Assembly: GCA_022778585.1 (NCBI GenBank) | Contig: JALFTI010000006.1 | Span: 28,019-92,018, forward strand | DNA: 64,000 nucleotides | Direction: 5' to 3' | From: Pygmaiobacter massiliensis | GTDB lineage: Bacteria; Bacillota; Clostridia; Oscillospirales; Ruminococcaceae | Shown here: piece by piece, positions 55,466 to 64,000 of the stretch | How positions within the stretch are numbered: position 1 is the first letter of the stretch | Layout: every line of letters starts with the position of its first letter | Program-made: the position numbers and the translations under genes | Notes under the pieces: generated by a model | Told to the model about the DNA's origin: nothing | Databases searched by the model: none | The model's input: the letters and a program-made list of their open reading frames with translations, nothing else

Positions 55466-58020
55466 ACCCCTTTACTCTGAATCTGTGCTGGGTGGCTGTC
55501 AGCAGGCTTTTGGGCGAATGCGGCGGCCAAACCTTGGCGGATACGGACAAGATCTACCGGCTTTGCAATATGCCCATCCATACCGGCCTCCCGCGCAGCT
55601 ATCACATCGTCGGCAAAAGCGTTAGCGGTCATGGCTACAATCGGGATCGAAGCAGCCTGCGGGTGGTCCAGTGCCCGTATCGCCCGCGCTGCGCCGTAGC
55701 CATCCAGCACCGGCATCTGAATATCCAGCAAGACAGCATCAAAACTGCCCACAGGGCTTTGGGCAAAACGCTCCACCGCAAGCTGGCCGTTTTCTACTCC
55801 GGTTACCTGTGCACCGTCCAGCTGCAAAAGCTCGGTGGCAATTTCCATATTCAGCAAATTGTCTTCAGCCAAAAGAAGTTTCAGCCCCTGTAATGTAAAG
55901 GTATCGGTTTTCGGCTGGTCGGCAAAAGGAAAGCTTTGCACAAACTGGAAGGGCAGCACCACCGTAAAGGTAGAGCCTTTGCCCTGGGTGCTCTGCGCAT
56001 CAATACGGCCTCCCATAAGATCTACAATGTTGTGGGTAATTGCCATGCCCAGCCCCACCCCGACAACCTGGCTGGTCATGGTGGTGTCCTCCCGCTCAAA
56101 CGGCAGGAAAATGCGCTGCAAAAACTCTTGCGACATCCCAATTCCGGTATCGGATACCGTAAACCGGTACAGCCCAAAGCCCTCTCGTTCGCCGGCAAGT
56201 TCTTCCACTGCCAGGCGGGTGGTTCCGCCAGCAGGGGTATATTTGACGGCGTTTGAAACTAGATTGTTCAAAATTTGGTCCAAGCGCCTGGCATCGGTCA
56301 GAACACAGGGGTGTACCAAACAGGGCGGCTGTAGCACAAGGCTTTGCTGGTTGCTTGTGCCTGTACAGAAAATAAATCGACGGTATTTTTTAGCTGGAAA
56401 ATCAGGTCGGTTTCGGCCAGCTGCAGTTCCATTTTGCCCTGTTCAATTTTTGCGGTATCCAGCACTTCATTAATCAGGTGCAAAAGCTGCTGGGAAGAGG
56501 TGGCCACCTTGTCCAAGCACTGGCGCATTTTTCCGGATCATTTAGGCTGCGCCGGGCCATATCGGTAAAGCCAAGCACCGCGTTCATGGGGGTGCGCATG
56601 TCATGGCTCATGCGGGATAGAAAGTCGTTTTTAGCCAATGCAGCATTGCGGGCACTGGTCAAAGATTCCTGCAATGCGCGGTTATGTCCCAGTTGGGCGG
56701 TTTTTGCGGCATCGATCAGCCGGAAAGCTAATATGACCTGGCCGTTTTGGTCATGAGGCACAGCAAATGCCTCTGCGCTGACTCAGCGTTCGCCATCGGC
56801 AAAATCGCGCTGGTATTCCAGGTAACAGCGGTCCCGTTCACACCGGCAAAGCCGCGAAAGTTCACTGGCGGCAAATTCCTGCCGCAGCCGGTCGGCGGCA
56901 TCGGAGTGGTGGGCGGTGGCGGCCATACGGTCTACAAGCTGGGTATAAACTTTTAGATGCCGCCAGGGGGCGGCCTCCTTCAGGTCCAGCTTTACTATTT
57001 CACAGCTGTTTTGCGCAGGATTTGCCAGCACAACACAGTAATAGGTTTGCCCCAGCGCTTCAAAGCAGTTTAGGCTTTTTTGCCCATGCAGCGAACGGCG
57101 ATAGTTTTGCACGCTCAAAATCAGCACCACCACTAAAAAGATGGCGATTAACCCAATTTGAGTATAAAAAAGAAAGGTGGCGTCTTTGGTGATAACGGTC
57201 TGGGGAATGGTGACAATAAAGGTCCCGTCGTCGTCCACTGCGTAGTAGTCCTGGTAGGTATCTTTTTGCCCCTGGCGCTGAAAAACGCCCCTTTTTCCTT
57301 CAAATTCACCAATAAGCTTTAGGTAGTCCTGGCTGGTAAAGTCCTCCAGTTCGCATAAAATATGTTCCTGACCGATCTGCTGGTGAAGCACCATTTCACC
57401 GTGCCGGTCAATAACCGTTGCAGTACCCGGAAATACATCACTGCCTTCCTGCCAATCGATCTGGATATCTCCTACCCGAATATCCAATGCCAGCACGCTT
57501 TTTCCGTCGGGCAGCAGAATGGAAAGGGTAATCATTCGCACTTGGTCTTTCGCATCGGTGTATACATCCGACCGGGCAACCTGCCCCACCCCTGCTTCAA
57601 CTGCCTGGGTGTACCAGATGCGGGTATAAGGGTTATAATCTGCCGGCGGAACCCAACCGCTGCTGAACAAACTTTCCCCGCCAATCACACCGTACAGACC
57701 GCTTTCGTCGTAGATGAAGGTGCCTGATATTCGCTGGAAAAATTGGTCATCCACCGCTCAATTGCGTCGGAAGGGTAGTCCGAGCTCAGCATATCTTCTG
57801 CATAATTGGCCCCTTGCCTTAAAATGCCGGAATACTCATCCAAAAAATTATCAACCTGTATGCGCAGATAGTCGGTGGTCATAGAACCAAGCTGCCGGGC
57901 ACTGTCATAGGCAGAGCTGCCGGAAAGGTATACCCCCATGAAGGAAAAGCCCAACAGCACTGCTATTAAGATGAGGGTGCGCAGCAATATTCTGCGGGTA
58001 GAGGAATTCAGGTAGCTCAT
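55462..58020 (-). pseudogene. Hybrid sensor histidine kinase with receiver domain, multiply disrupted
   Basis: Same architecture as the kinase at 51430-53985: membrane helix, Cache-type sensor, membrane helix, PAS-like region, HisKA (FLSRMSHDMRTPMNA), ATPase (DTGIGMSQEF, GVGLGMAITHN) and receiver (LAEDNLLNMEIA, LLDIQMPVLDG). Frame changes occur near 57727, 56525 and 56340. An in-frame TGA lies at about 56782, where the homologous kinase has Trp (RWVSA). The N-terminal part and the receiver are still easily recognised, so decay is recent. Its stop overlaps the response regulator start. Confidence 0.85.
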
Positions 58021-58330
58021 GTCATTCGTTCCTTTTTGTACGCCTGTTTAGGCGGGTATAAATTTTTGATAATTATAAACCACAATACCATAAATTTGCG
58101 TTTTTGAACAACAAACGCCTGTTTATAGCCAAGCTTTTGCAGTCCTGGCAGTGCTTTTTAAAACATTGCAGACACAGCGGCATATAAATTTTATTTGCCG
58201 CTTTCTTGCTTTTTGTACAGTTGCGGCGCCTGGCTTGCAAACAGGCTGCGCTGTGTGCAAAAATATAGAGCGGTGACTAATAAAAATTGTATATTTGGTA
58301 AATTTTTAACAAATAATGGAACAAAAGTAC
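58021..58330. other. Intergenic region upstream of the NifU-like gene
   Basis: About 310 bases; AT-rich, no gene seen. Confidence 0.45.
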
Positions 58331-58359
58331 TTGCGCCGCCAATCTTCCTTTTTTATAAT
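58331..58359 (+). promoter_or_regulatory. Promoter of the NifU-like/GGGtGRT operon
   Basis: TTGCGC (58331-58336) and TATAAT (58354-58359) are separated by 17 bases. Confidence 0.65.
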
Positions 58360-58376
58360 AGGGAAAGGAAGGTCAC

Positions 58377-58404
58377 AGCCCCGCGGCATAAGGCGGGGCT
58401 TTTT
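58377..58404 (+). terminator. Terminator-like hairpin in the leader of the NifU-like gene
   Basis: AGCCCCGC (58377-58384) pairs with GCGGGGCT (58393-58400), followed by a T run, between the promoter and the ATG at 58433. It may attenuate transcription. Confidence 0.65.
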
Positions 58405-58432
58405 CCGGAAAAAAAAGATAAGGAGTGCTGGT

Positions 58433-59125
58433 ATGAACTATTCGCATGAAGTAGAACAGATGTGCCCGCTCAAAAAAGGGTGCGACCACGGTCCGGCCCC
58501 CATCCCTGAGGAGGGCAAGTGGGTTAAAGCGTATGAAATTCGGGACATTTCCGGCCTGACCCATGGTGTGGGCTGGTGCGCCCCGCAGCAGGGTACCTGC
58601 AAACTGACCCTGAATGTGAAGAATGGCGTAATTGAGGAGGCACTGGTGGAGACCATCGGCTGCTCCGGCATGACCCATTCGGCTGCTATGGCCGGCGAAA
58701 TTCTGCCCGGCAAAACCATTTTGGAGGCGCTGAACACCGACCTGGTGTGCGACGCCATCAATGTGGCCATGCGGGAGCTGTTTTTGCAGATTGTTTATGG
58801 CCGCAGCCAAACCGCATTTTCGGACGATGGTCTTCCCGTGGGCGCCAGCCTGGAAGACCTGGGCAAGGGCTTGCGCAGCATGACCGGCACCATTTTTTCC
58901 ACCAAGGCCAAAGGGGTACGCTATCTGGAGCTGACCGAAGGTTATATCCTCAGCCTGGGTCTGGACGCTGATAACGAGGTTATCGGCTACAAGTTCGTCC
59001 GGGTTGGCAAAATGCTGGAGGCAATCCGCCATGGTGCAGACCCGAAGGAAGCGTACGAAAAGAATATTGCCACCTATGGTCGGTATGACGAAGCGGTCAA
59101 ATATATCGACCCGCGTGAAGAATAA
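58433..59125 (+). CDS. NifU-like iron-sulfur scaffold family protein, partner of GGGtGRT protein
   Basis: Protein of 230 aa. It contains a NifU_N-like region with GWCAPQQGTC and ETIGCSGMTHSAAMAGEILPG split by a strand; its cysteines could hold a cluster or metal. A C-terminal extension has no recognised fold. It is found paired with GGGtGRT proteins in many Clostridia, as here (17 bases apart). The role is unknown; a scaffold for a metal cofactor is a reasonable guess. The ATG at 58433 follows AAGGAG. Confidence 0.78.
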   Translation: MNYSHEVEQMCPLKKGCDHGPAPIPEEGKWVKAYEIRDISGLTHGVGWCAPQQGTCKLTLNVKNGVIEEALVETIGCSGMTHSAAMAGEILPGKTILEALNTDLVCDAINVAMRELFLQIVYGRSQTAFSDDGLPVGASLEDLGKGLRSMTGTIFSTKAKGVRYLELTEGYILSLGLDADNEVIGYKFVRVGKMLEAIRHGADPKEAYEKNIATYGRYDEAVKYIDPREE

Positions 59126-59142
59126 GAAGGGAGGAACAGAAC

Positions 59143-60138
59143 ATGGCTACTTTTGAAAGTCAGGAACGCCGCATGCCCAAAATTAACGAGTGCCTTGCGG
59201 CAAATGGGCTCGAATCGCTGGACGCCTGCCGTGAAATGCTCCTTTCCAAGGGCATTGACTGCGAGGCCATTGTTAAGGGCGTACAGAACATTTGTTTTGA
59301 AAATGCCGTGTGGGCCTATACCCTGGGCACTGCCATTGCGGTAAAGCGCGGCCTGAAGGACGCCAGCGCCTGCGCCGCTGCCATTGGCGAAGGTCTGGAA
59401 GCCTTTACCATTCCCGGTTCCGTTGCGGAACAGCGCCATGTGGGGCTGGGCCACGGCAACCTGGGCGCTATGCTGCTGAACGACGAAAATACCTGCTTTG
59501 CCTTTTTGGCCGGCCACGAAAGCTTTGCCGCGGCGGAAGGTGCGTTGGGCATTGCCCGCACCGCCAACAAGGCGCGCAAAGTGCCTCTGCGGGTTATCCT
59601 GAATGGCCTGGGCAAGGACGCTGCTTATATCATCAGCCGTATCAACGGCTTCACCTATGTAGAGACCGATTATGACTTTGCCACCGGCGAACTGAAGGTT
59701 GTGCGGGAGAAGGCTTTCTCCACCGGCGAGCGCGCAGCGGTAAAGTGCTACGGCGCCAACGATGTGCTGGAAGGCGTGGCCATTATGAAGAAGGAAGGGG
59801 TCGAAATTTCGATCACCGGCAACTCCACAAACCCCACCCGGTTCCAGCACCTGGTTGCCGGCACCTATAAAAAGTGGGCACTGGAGAATGGCAAAAAATA
59901 CTTCTCGGTGGCTTCGGGCGGCGGTACCGGCCGTACCCTGCACCCGGACAATGTGGCAGCCGGCCCGGCCAGCTATGGCTTGACCGACTCGATGGGCCGT
60001 ATGCATGGCGATGCTCAGTTTGCTGGCTCTTCCAGTGTGCCTGCCCATGTGGAAATGATGGGCCTGATTGGCGCCGGCAATAACCCCATGGTGGGTATGA
60101 CGGTTGCCTGCGCGGTGGCTGCTTCCAAGGCGGAATAA
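59143..60138 (+). CDS. GGGtGRT protein of unknown function
   Basis: Member of a conserved uncharacterised family named for the motif GGGTGRT, here at residues 259-265 in SVASGGGTGRTLHPDN. Length is 331 aa. Other conserved stretches are GHGNLGAMLL and a Gly/Met-rich C-terminus (MMGLIGAGNNPMVGMTVA). There is no signal peptide; the protein is probably cytoplasmic. The fixed pairing with a NifU-like protein hints at a metal- or cluster-dependent enzyme. Confidence 0.85.
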   Translation: MATFESQERRMPKINECLAANGLESLDACREMLLSKGIDCEAIVKGVQNICFENAVWAYTLGTAIAVKRGLKDASACAAAIGEGLEAFTIPGSVAEQRHVGLGHGNLGAMLLNDENTCFAFLAGHESFAAAEGALGIARTANKARKVPLRVILNGLGKDAAYIISRINGFTYVETDYDFATGELKVVREKAFSTGERAAVKCYGANDVLEGVAIMKKEGVEISITGNSTNPTRFQHLVAGTYKKWALENGKKYFSVASGGGTGRTLHPDNVAAGPASYGLTDSMGRMHGDAQFAGSSSVPAHVEMMGLIGAGNNPMVGMTVACAVAASKAE

Positions 60139-60180
60139 CCATTGGCCTAGATAAAACCGCATTTTTTTATAGTAGCAATC

Positions 60181-60219
60181 AAAAGCCCGCAAGGCTATAT
60201 GCCTTGCGGGCTTTTTGTT
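60181..60219 (+). terminator. Terminator after the GGGtGRT gene
   Basis: AAAAGCCCGCAAGGC (60181-60195) pairs perfectly with GCCTTGCGGGCTTTT (60201-60215). Confidence 0.92.
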
Positions 60220-60501
60220 TTAGAGTGGTTTTTTGCATGCTGGCATAAAAAAGAATCCTACTTGATGTTCGCTTGTATAGCTGTTTTGGGGGATATAACC
60301 TTTTTTAATAGTATGAAGAGGGAGAATTTGTTATTTCTAACCATTTTGCAAATAGGTTAAAAACGCTTGATTCATACTGATTTACTTTGCGTACTTTAAC
60401 CCGATGCTTTGGTATGGCGCATCTAGTGGTGGGGCGTACTGGGGCAGGCAAGATACAATCGTTTTAAACGAATATAAAAATACCGTACGAAAGGATATAT
60501 C
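60220..60501. other. Intergenic region before the LRR gene
   Basis: No gene or clear promoter seen; moderately AT-rich. Confidence 0.4.
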
Positions 60502-62103
60502 ATGAGATCGCATCGTTTTACGCTGGCGCTAATTGCCTTGGCGCTTTCCATTAGCTTGGCCCTTCAGCCGCCGACATTTGCCGCGTCGTGCTTGGTGCAG
60601 TCGCTGGACAGTCAGGCTGAAGCCAGCGCGCTTACTCAGCAGTAGGAACAAGAACCTGTGCAGCCTGATAGTATACCGGAAAACGAAGAACCTGCACAGC
60701 AGCAGGATGATTCTGGTTTGGATGAAAGCGAAATGCCGGCGGACAGTTCTTCTTTTTCTGAACAGTTTGAAGAGCCAGCAGAGCAGGCAGAAGAACCAAA
60801 GCTGTTAGAAACTGAGCCACAGCAGGTATCACAGGTGGATTTTGTCGACAGCGAAACAGTACAAACACAAGAACAAAACAAGGCCGAAGAGCAGAATATA
60901 CAAGCCGGGGCGCAGCAGTTTTCGGAAGACAAAGTTGCCTTAGACGAAAGTAATTTTCCGGATGCCGGGTTTCGAGAATACCTTGCACAGTTTGATGTGG
61001 ATTCGGATGGAATGTTTTCCCAACAGGAACTGTTGGCGGTGACCGCTATTAGTTTAAGAGCAAAACAGATTTCCAATCTGAAGGGAATTGAGCATTTTAC
61101 CGCTCTAACCTATCTTAATGTAGAAATGAATCAGCTCACATCGCTGGATCTCTCGCTGAATACTCAGCTAGAGGTTTTAATTGCGGCCAATAACCTGCTT
61201 AGCCAGGTGGTTTTGCCGCAGGCTGGCTCCAACAGCATTCTGCGGAAGGTAGACCGGATTGGCAATCAGTTGACCGAGCTGAATCCAGACGGAATGAGCG
61301 GGTTGCGAATGCTGGCTGTGGATGACAACAAATTGACCACATTGGATCTGCGGGACTGTCCGCTCGATGAAGGGTATGGCTTTTCGGCAAACGATAATTA
61401 TATCACTTCTGTAACCTTGCCTGGCGGAGATTTGGCCTATGAATTTACTACCAATTTGGCAGAACAGCGCTTGCCGCAGGACAAAACGATTGGCTACCAG
61501 GTGGTGTGGTATACCGACCCGGACCACAGCAGCCCGCTTGAAACCAGTGCCGGCGGAATAATTTGCCAGGGCCAAACTTTGTATGCCGCTGTAGAACCAG
61601 TGCAGTATACTCTTGAATTTTTGCCGGGAAACCAGAATGTCACCGGTCAGACCGATTCGATGGATATGGTATACGACAAAGCCTTTAACCTGCCTGCCTG
61701 CGGTTTTATACCGACCGATGACGAATGGAAATTTGCGGGCTGGAACATTTCGGGCAAGCTTTACCAGCAGGTAGAATCGGTTAAAAACCTGACAAGTCAG
61801 CATGGTGCGCGCCTGACCGCGGTAGCGCAATGGAAAGCGAACGATTTTTTTGGCCAGGAATATACCGTGTGGCTGAAAAATGGCCAGCAGGACACGCAGC
61901 AGCTGACGGGAACCTATGGCGAAGCCCTGGTATTGAACGCTTCGTTTAACCGCGAACATTATCATCTGGCCGGTTGGTCTCTTACGCCCGATGATACTGT
62001 ATGGCGCAAAGCGGGTGTTGCAGTTGCACGCAGTTACCGCGATTATACCGTTACGGTGGACGAAAGCCTTCCAGATGGAGTAACCTGTGAACGCATGGGT
62101 TGA
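60502..62103 (+). pseudogene. Secreted leucine-rich-repeat protein split by an in-frame TAG
   Basis: Frame of 534 codons with a signal peptide (HRFTLALIALALSISLAL) and AAAGGA ribosome site. TAG at 60643-60645 (codon 48) interrupts it in the context Gln-Gln-stop-Glu, where CAG to TAG is a one-base change. After an acidic low-complexity linker come an EF-hand-like loop (FDVDSDGMFSQQEL), leucine-rich repeats (LNVEMNQLTSLDLSLN) and two InlB-type B-repeats (FAGWNISGKL, LAGWSLTPDD). No cell-wall anchor is seen. It is probably an inactivated surface or secreted adhesin-like protein. Confidence 0.75.
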
Positions 62104-62378
62104 CGGAAAATCAATACCTGTCGGGATCCCGAATTTAGCATTTTTACTTTTGCCGCCGTCAATGGGCACAGTATGGTTTTTGCTGTTGCAGTCTTGGTAA
62201 TACAGCGCGAAGAATCAGCACACAAAAAACAGAAAACTTTACACAAAAAGGTGGGTGAATTTGTATACAAATAAATTAAAAATACTATTTGTAATAATCG
62301 GTTGGCCGAACATTCCATCCGTTTTTTCAATTGATATCCAATATGAAAATGAAGAAAATACAATTTTAATATTTTCCT
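62104..62378. other. AT-rich segment preceding the repeat array
   Basis: No gene. This stretch is AT-rich and directly adjoins repeat R1, as a CRISPR leader would. I cannot show that it acts as one. Confidence 0.4.
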
Positions 62379-63277
62379 GTCGCCTTCTGTACATAGGGTG
62401 TGGGTAGAAATTGTACGCTCGTGATTTTTCCGGTCGTCACCGTCAAGTCGCCCTTTATGCCAAGAGTGTGGGTAGAAATAGAAAACAATATGGCTCAAGC
62501 CAGCAATTCGGTATTTGTTTCCCTTTGCAGAGAGGGTGCGGGTAGAGATCCCCTTGCTCTGGGCATGGAAATAATGAAAAATAGTCGCTTTTTAAATATG
62601 GCGCGGGTAGAAACAGGGTACGGTGATAGAGCACCGAAAATAGGCGCATTGCTCCTGTTTATCAGGGGCGGGTAGAAAGAATCTTTTGCGGGAAAAGGCA
62701 AAAAATGCATTTGCAGCTATTTGCTATGGGCAAAATGGGGCTAAAGGCGGTATAAAAATGGCGTTATAAAAAAACAGCCCTGTATGTAAAAAGGCAAAGG
62801 AAAGTCTATCGCAATAACATTACTAAAAATTTATGTCACCCATTCTGAAATGGGCGCGGGTAGAAACAACGGAATCGGCGGTTTTCCGTTGGCGGCCTTG
62901 CAGTATCTGTTAGCCGTAAAACTGCTCCTGTCAAGGGCAGTGCCATTTTGCGGCATGGCCTGCAAAAGTTGCCGGTTAAACGAAGTTTATATCCATAATA
63001 TGCCGCCCTTTGCGGGAAGGGTGTGGGTAGAAACCATGTAGCCGATGAAATGTTACACAGCGAACAGGCCCTTTTGAAGCCGAAAACAGTTTTGGATTTT
63101 GGCAAAAAAGCAAGCTGTGTGCTGGTCACGCCTGTGCTGACGCCCTTTTTTGGTAATTTTTAGCAGGAACACAAAAAGAGGTTTTCGGTATAAGGGGTGT
63201 GGGTAGAAATGCGCCCGGGTTTTCGAACCCGTAACCTTCCCCAAGGCTACCCTCCAGCTGGAGGGTGTGGACAAAAC
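62379..63277 (+). CRISPR. Degenerate CRISPR-like array, type I-C-like repeat form, no cas genes
   Basis: Nine copies of a 31-33 base repeat of form GTCGCC-stem-loop-stem-GYGYGGGTAGAAAY: R1 62379-62411, R2 62447-62479, R3 62517-62549, R4 62584-62614, R5 62647-62679, R6 62835-62867, R7 63002-63034, R8 63178-63210, R9 63246-63277. Gaps R1-R5 and R8-R9 are 35, 37, 34, 32 and 35 bases, typical of type I-C spacers. Gaps R5-R8 are 155, 134 and 143 bases and may hide decayed copies (for example near 62921-62945). The 3' tail is conserved. The stem sequences differ between copies, and several remain paired. R9 has a changed 3' end, as terminal repeats often do. Confidence 0.6.
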
Positions 63278-63413
63278 AGCAAACCGTTCATTTGCTTAGC
63301 GGCGAAACGGTTGCTTTGCCGGTGAAAAGGTGGGTAAACTGCGTTGCCGGTAGGACAAAAATGCGTGCCTTGTATACTGCTGTAAAAATAGCAGGCCAAG
63401 GTACCGTAAAAGA

Positions 63414-63456
63414 AAAAATCCCCCTGCGCAATAGAAAATGCGCAGGGGGATTTTTT
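63414..63456. terminator. Bidirectional terminator downstream of the recombinase
   Basis: AAAAATCCCCCTGCGCA (63414-63430) pairs perfectly over 17 bases with the arm at 63439-63455. Confidence 0.92.
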
Positions 63457-63461
63457 ATCTT

Positions 63462-64000
63462 TTACTGGAAAAGCGAACAGGTGTTACCTGTGCCGGTTTT
63501 ATTTCCGGGGATTCTTAATAGCAGCCTGTCATGTCCAAACATCTCTGCTGAAATGTCCCCGTTCACCACTCCCGCTTCGTCCAGCAGAAAGCCCCGGGGA
63601 AGATCGGGCGCGCTCCACACGCCCTTGAAAAGATTGCTTTCCAGAGAAACTCTTGGGTATTTCTTCTTCCCGTCCACCGTGCAGATCACCGTCTGCCGGG
63701 TGGGGGCAAGATCCAGCACCCACGCAAACCGGTCGCCGGGCAGCGGGGTAATCTGCCTGACAAAAGTCTCGATGAACCACTCGTTCACCTTGCCGTCCTC
63801 CAGCCGCACCGCCTCACAGAGGGATGCCTCGATGGCGTCCATATCCAGCCCTTGGCTGCTCTCGGCCTTGCTTTTCAGCGCAGCCCGTTCGTTTTTCGCC
63901 CGCTGCAGCTGCAGGGAGACCTCGCTGCTCTGGCTGAGGAACTGCTCCAGCGTGATCCGATCTGCGGCCCGCATGGCAATCAGCTTTTCCACCATGCCGT
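63462..64000 (-). CDS. Probable large serine recombinase, C-terminal part
   Basis: The frame is open to the window edge, so the gene starts outside. The visible 178 residues contain a coiled-coil-like segment (LEQFLSQSSEVSLQLQRAKN), then VNEWFIETFVRQI and beta-strand-rich sequence. This matches the region after the zinc-ribbon in transposon- or phage-type serine recombinases (FIExIxV-type motif). The catalytic domain is not in view. If right, it marks the edge of a mobile or formerly mobile element. Confidence 0.5.
   Translation of the reverse strand, partial: GMVEKLIAMRAADRITLEQFLSQSSEVSLQLQRAKNERAALKSKAESSQGLDMDAIEASLCEAVRLEDGKVNEWFIETFVRQITPLPGDRFAWVLDLAPTRQTVICTVDGKKKYPRVSLESNLFKGVWSAPDLPRGFLLDEAGVVNGDISAEMFGHDRLLLRIPGNKTGTGNTCSLFQ

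Noticed and set aside
53539..60645. TAG recoding as a sense codon, suggested by in-frame TAG in two large genes
   Set aside because: Intact genes in this window end in TAG (for example mreC and minD), and the neighbouring kinase gene carries TGA and frameshifts as well, so gene decay explains the pattern better.
62742..62757. Possible tenth repeat copy (GGCGGTATAAAAAT)
   Set aside because: Similarity is limited to a few bases, and no stem precedes it; it is noted only as a possible remnant.
63210..63240. tRNA-like T-arm (CGGGTT-TTCG-AACCCG) beside the last repeats, possible attachment site
   Set aside because: Only a single hairpin is tRNA-like; no acceptor, D or anticodon arm and no duplicated att core is visible.

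Overview
The window looks like a chromosomal segment of a gut-type Gram-positive anaerobe of the class Clostridia, probably an Oscillospirales/Ruminococcaceae-like commensal. This is inferred from gene content and order: an elongasome block next to methylglyoxal synthase, paired hisS-aspS, a glycyl-radical enzyme, a GGGtGRT/NifU-like pair, a Met T-box, aromatic attenuators and consensus SigA promoters with 16-18 bp spacers. No rRNA, phage or plasmid genes are visible. The last 1.6 kb looks like accessory DNA.

Layout. 1-5.2 kb: cell-shape genes mreC-mreD-mrdA, then an orphan minD and mgsA. 5.3-8.4 kb: hisS-aspS. 9-9.9 kb: a nitrilase on the minus strand. 10.5-17.5 kb: an M20 peptidase followed by a complete dipeptide/oligopeptide ABC importer. 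17.9-26.9 kb (minus): a near-complete aromatic amino acid operon, aroB-aroC-aroE/K fusion-aroQ-aroF-aroA-tyrA, preceded by an attenuator whose leader peptide is full of Phe and Tyr codons. Upstream of it lie pheA and a dCMP deaminase. 27.5-30 kb: rsmA, then a second DAHP synthase behind its own Tyr-rich leader peptide and terminator. 30.1-31.3 kb (minus): a small Cys-rich membrane protein and an unusual thioredoxin reductase. 31.7 kb: tRNA-Arg(CCU). 32.1-33.5 kb: an aminotransferase behind a leader with mutually exclusive hairpins. 33.8-36.4 kb (minus): metY-metA under a Met T-box. 36.5-41.9 kb: GntR regulator, SDR, glycyl-radical enzyme and activase. 42-43.7 kb (minus): a MATE transporter with a long structured leader. 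43.8-45.9 kb: a small lipoprotein and a flippase. 46-48.3 kb: split chromate transporter with a divergent LysR regulator. 48.4-51.3 kb (minus): secA. 51.4-58 kb (minus): a four-gene phosphorelay cluster in which every gene is broken. 58.4-60.1 kb: NifU-like and GGGtGRT genes. 60.5-62.1 kb: a secreted LRR protein split by an amber codon. 62.4-63.3 kb: a degenerate CRISPR-like repeat array with no cas genes. 63.5 kb to the end: the C-terminal part of a probable serine recombinase.

How it works together. The aromatic block shows product-specific control: the common pathway plus tyrA sits behind a Phe/Tyr-codon attenuator, and a second DAHP synthase sits behind a Tyr-codon leader. Methionine synthesis is read out by tRNA-Met through the T-box. 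MetA carries Glu111, the acetyl-CoA signature, which fits the adjacent O-acetylhomoserine sulfhydrylase. The main candidates for undescribed biology are the repeat array at 62.38-63.28 kb, the glycyl-radical/SDR cluster of unknown substrate, the aminotransferase leader RNA and the MATE leader RNA.
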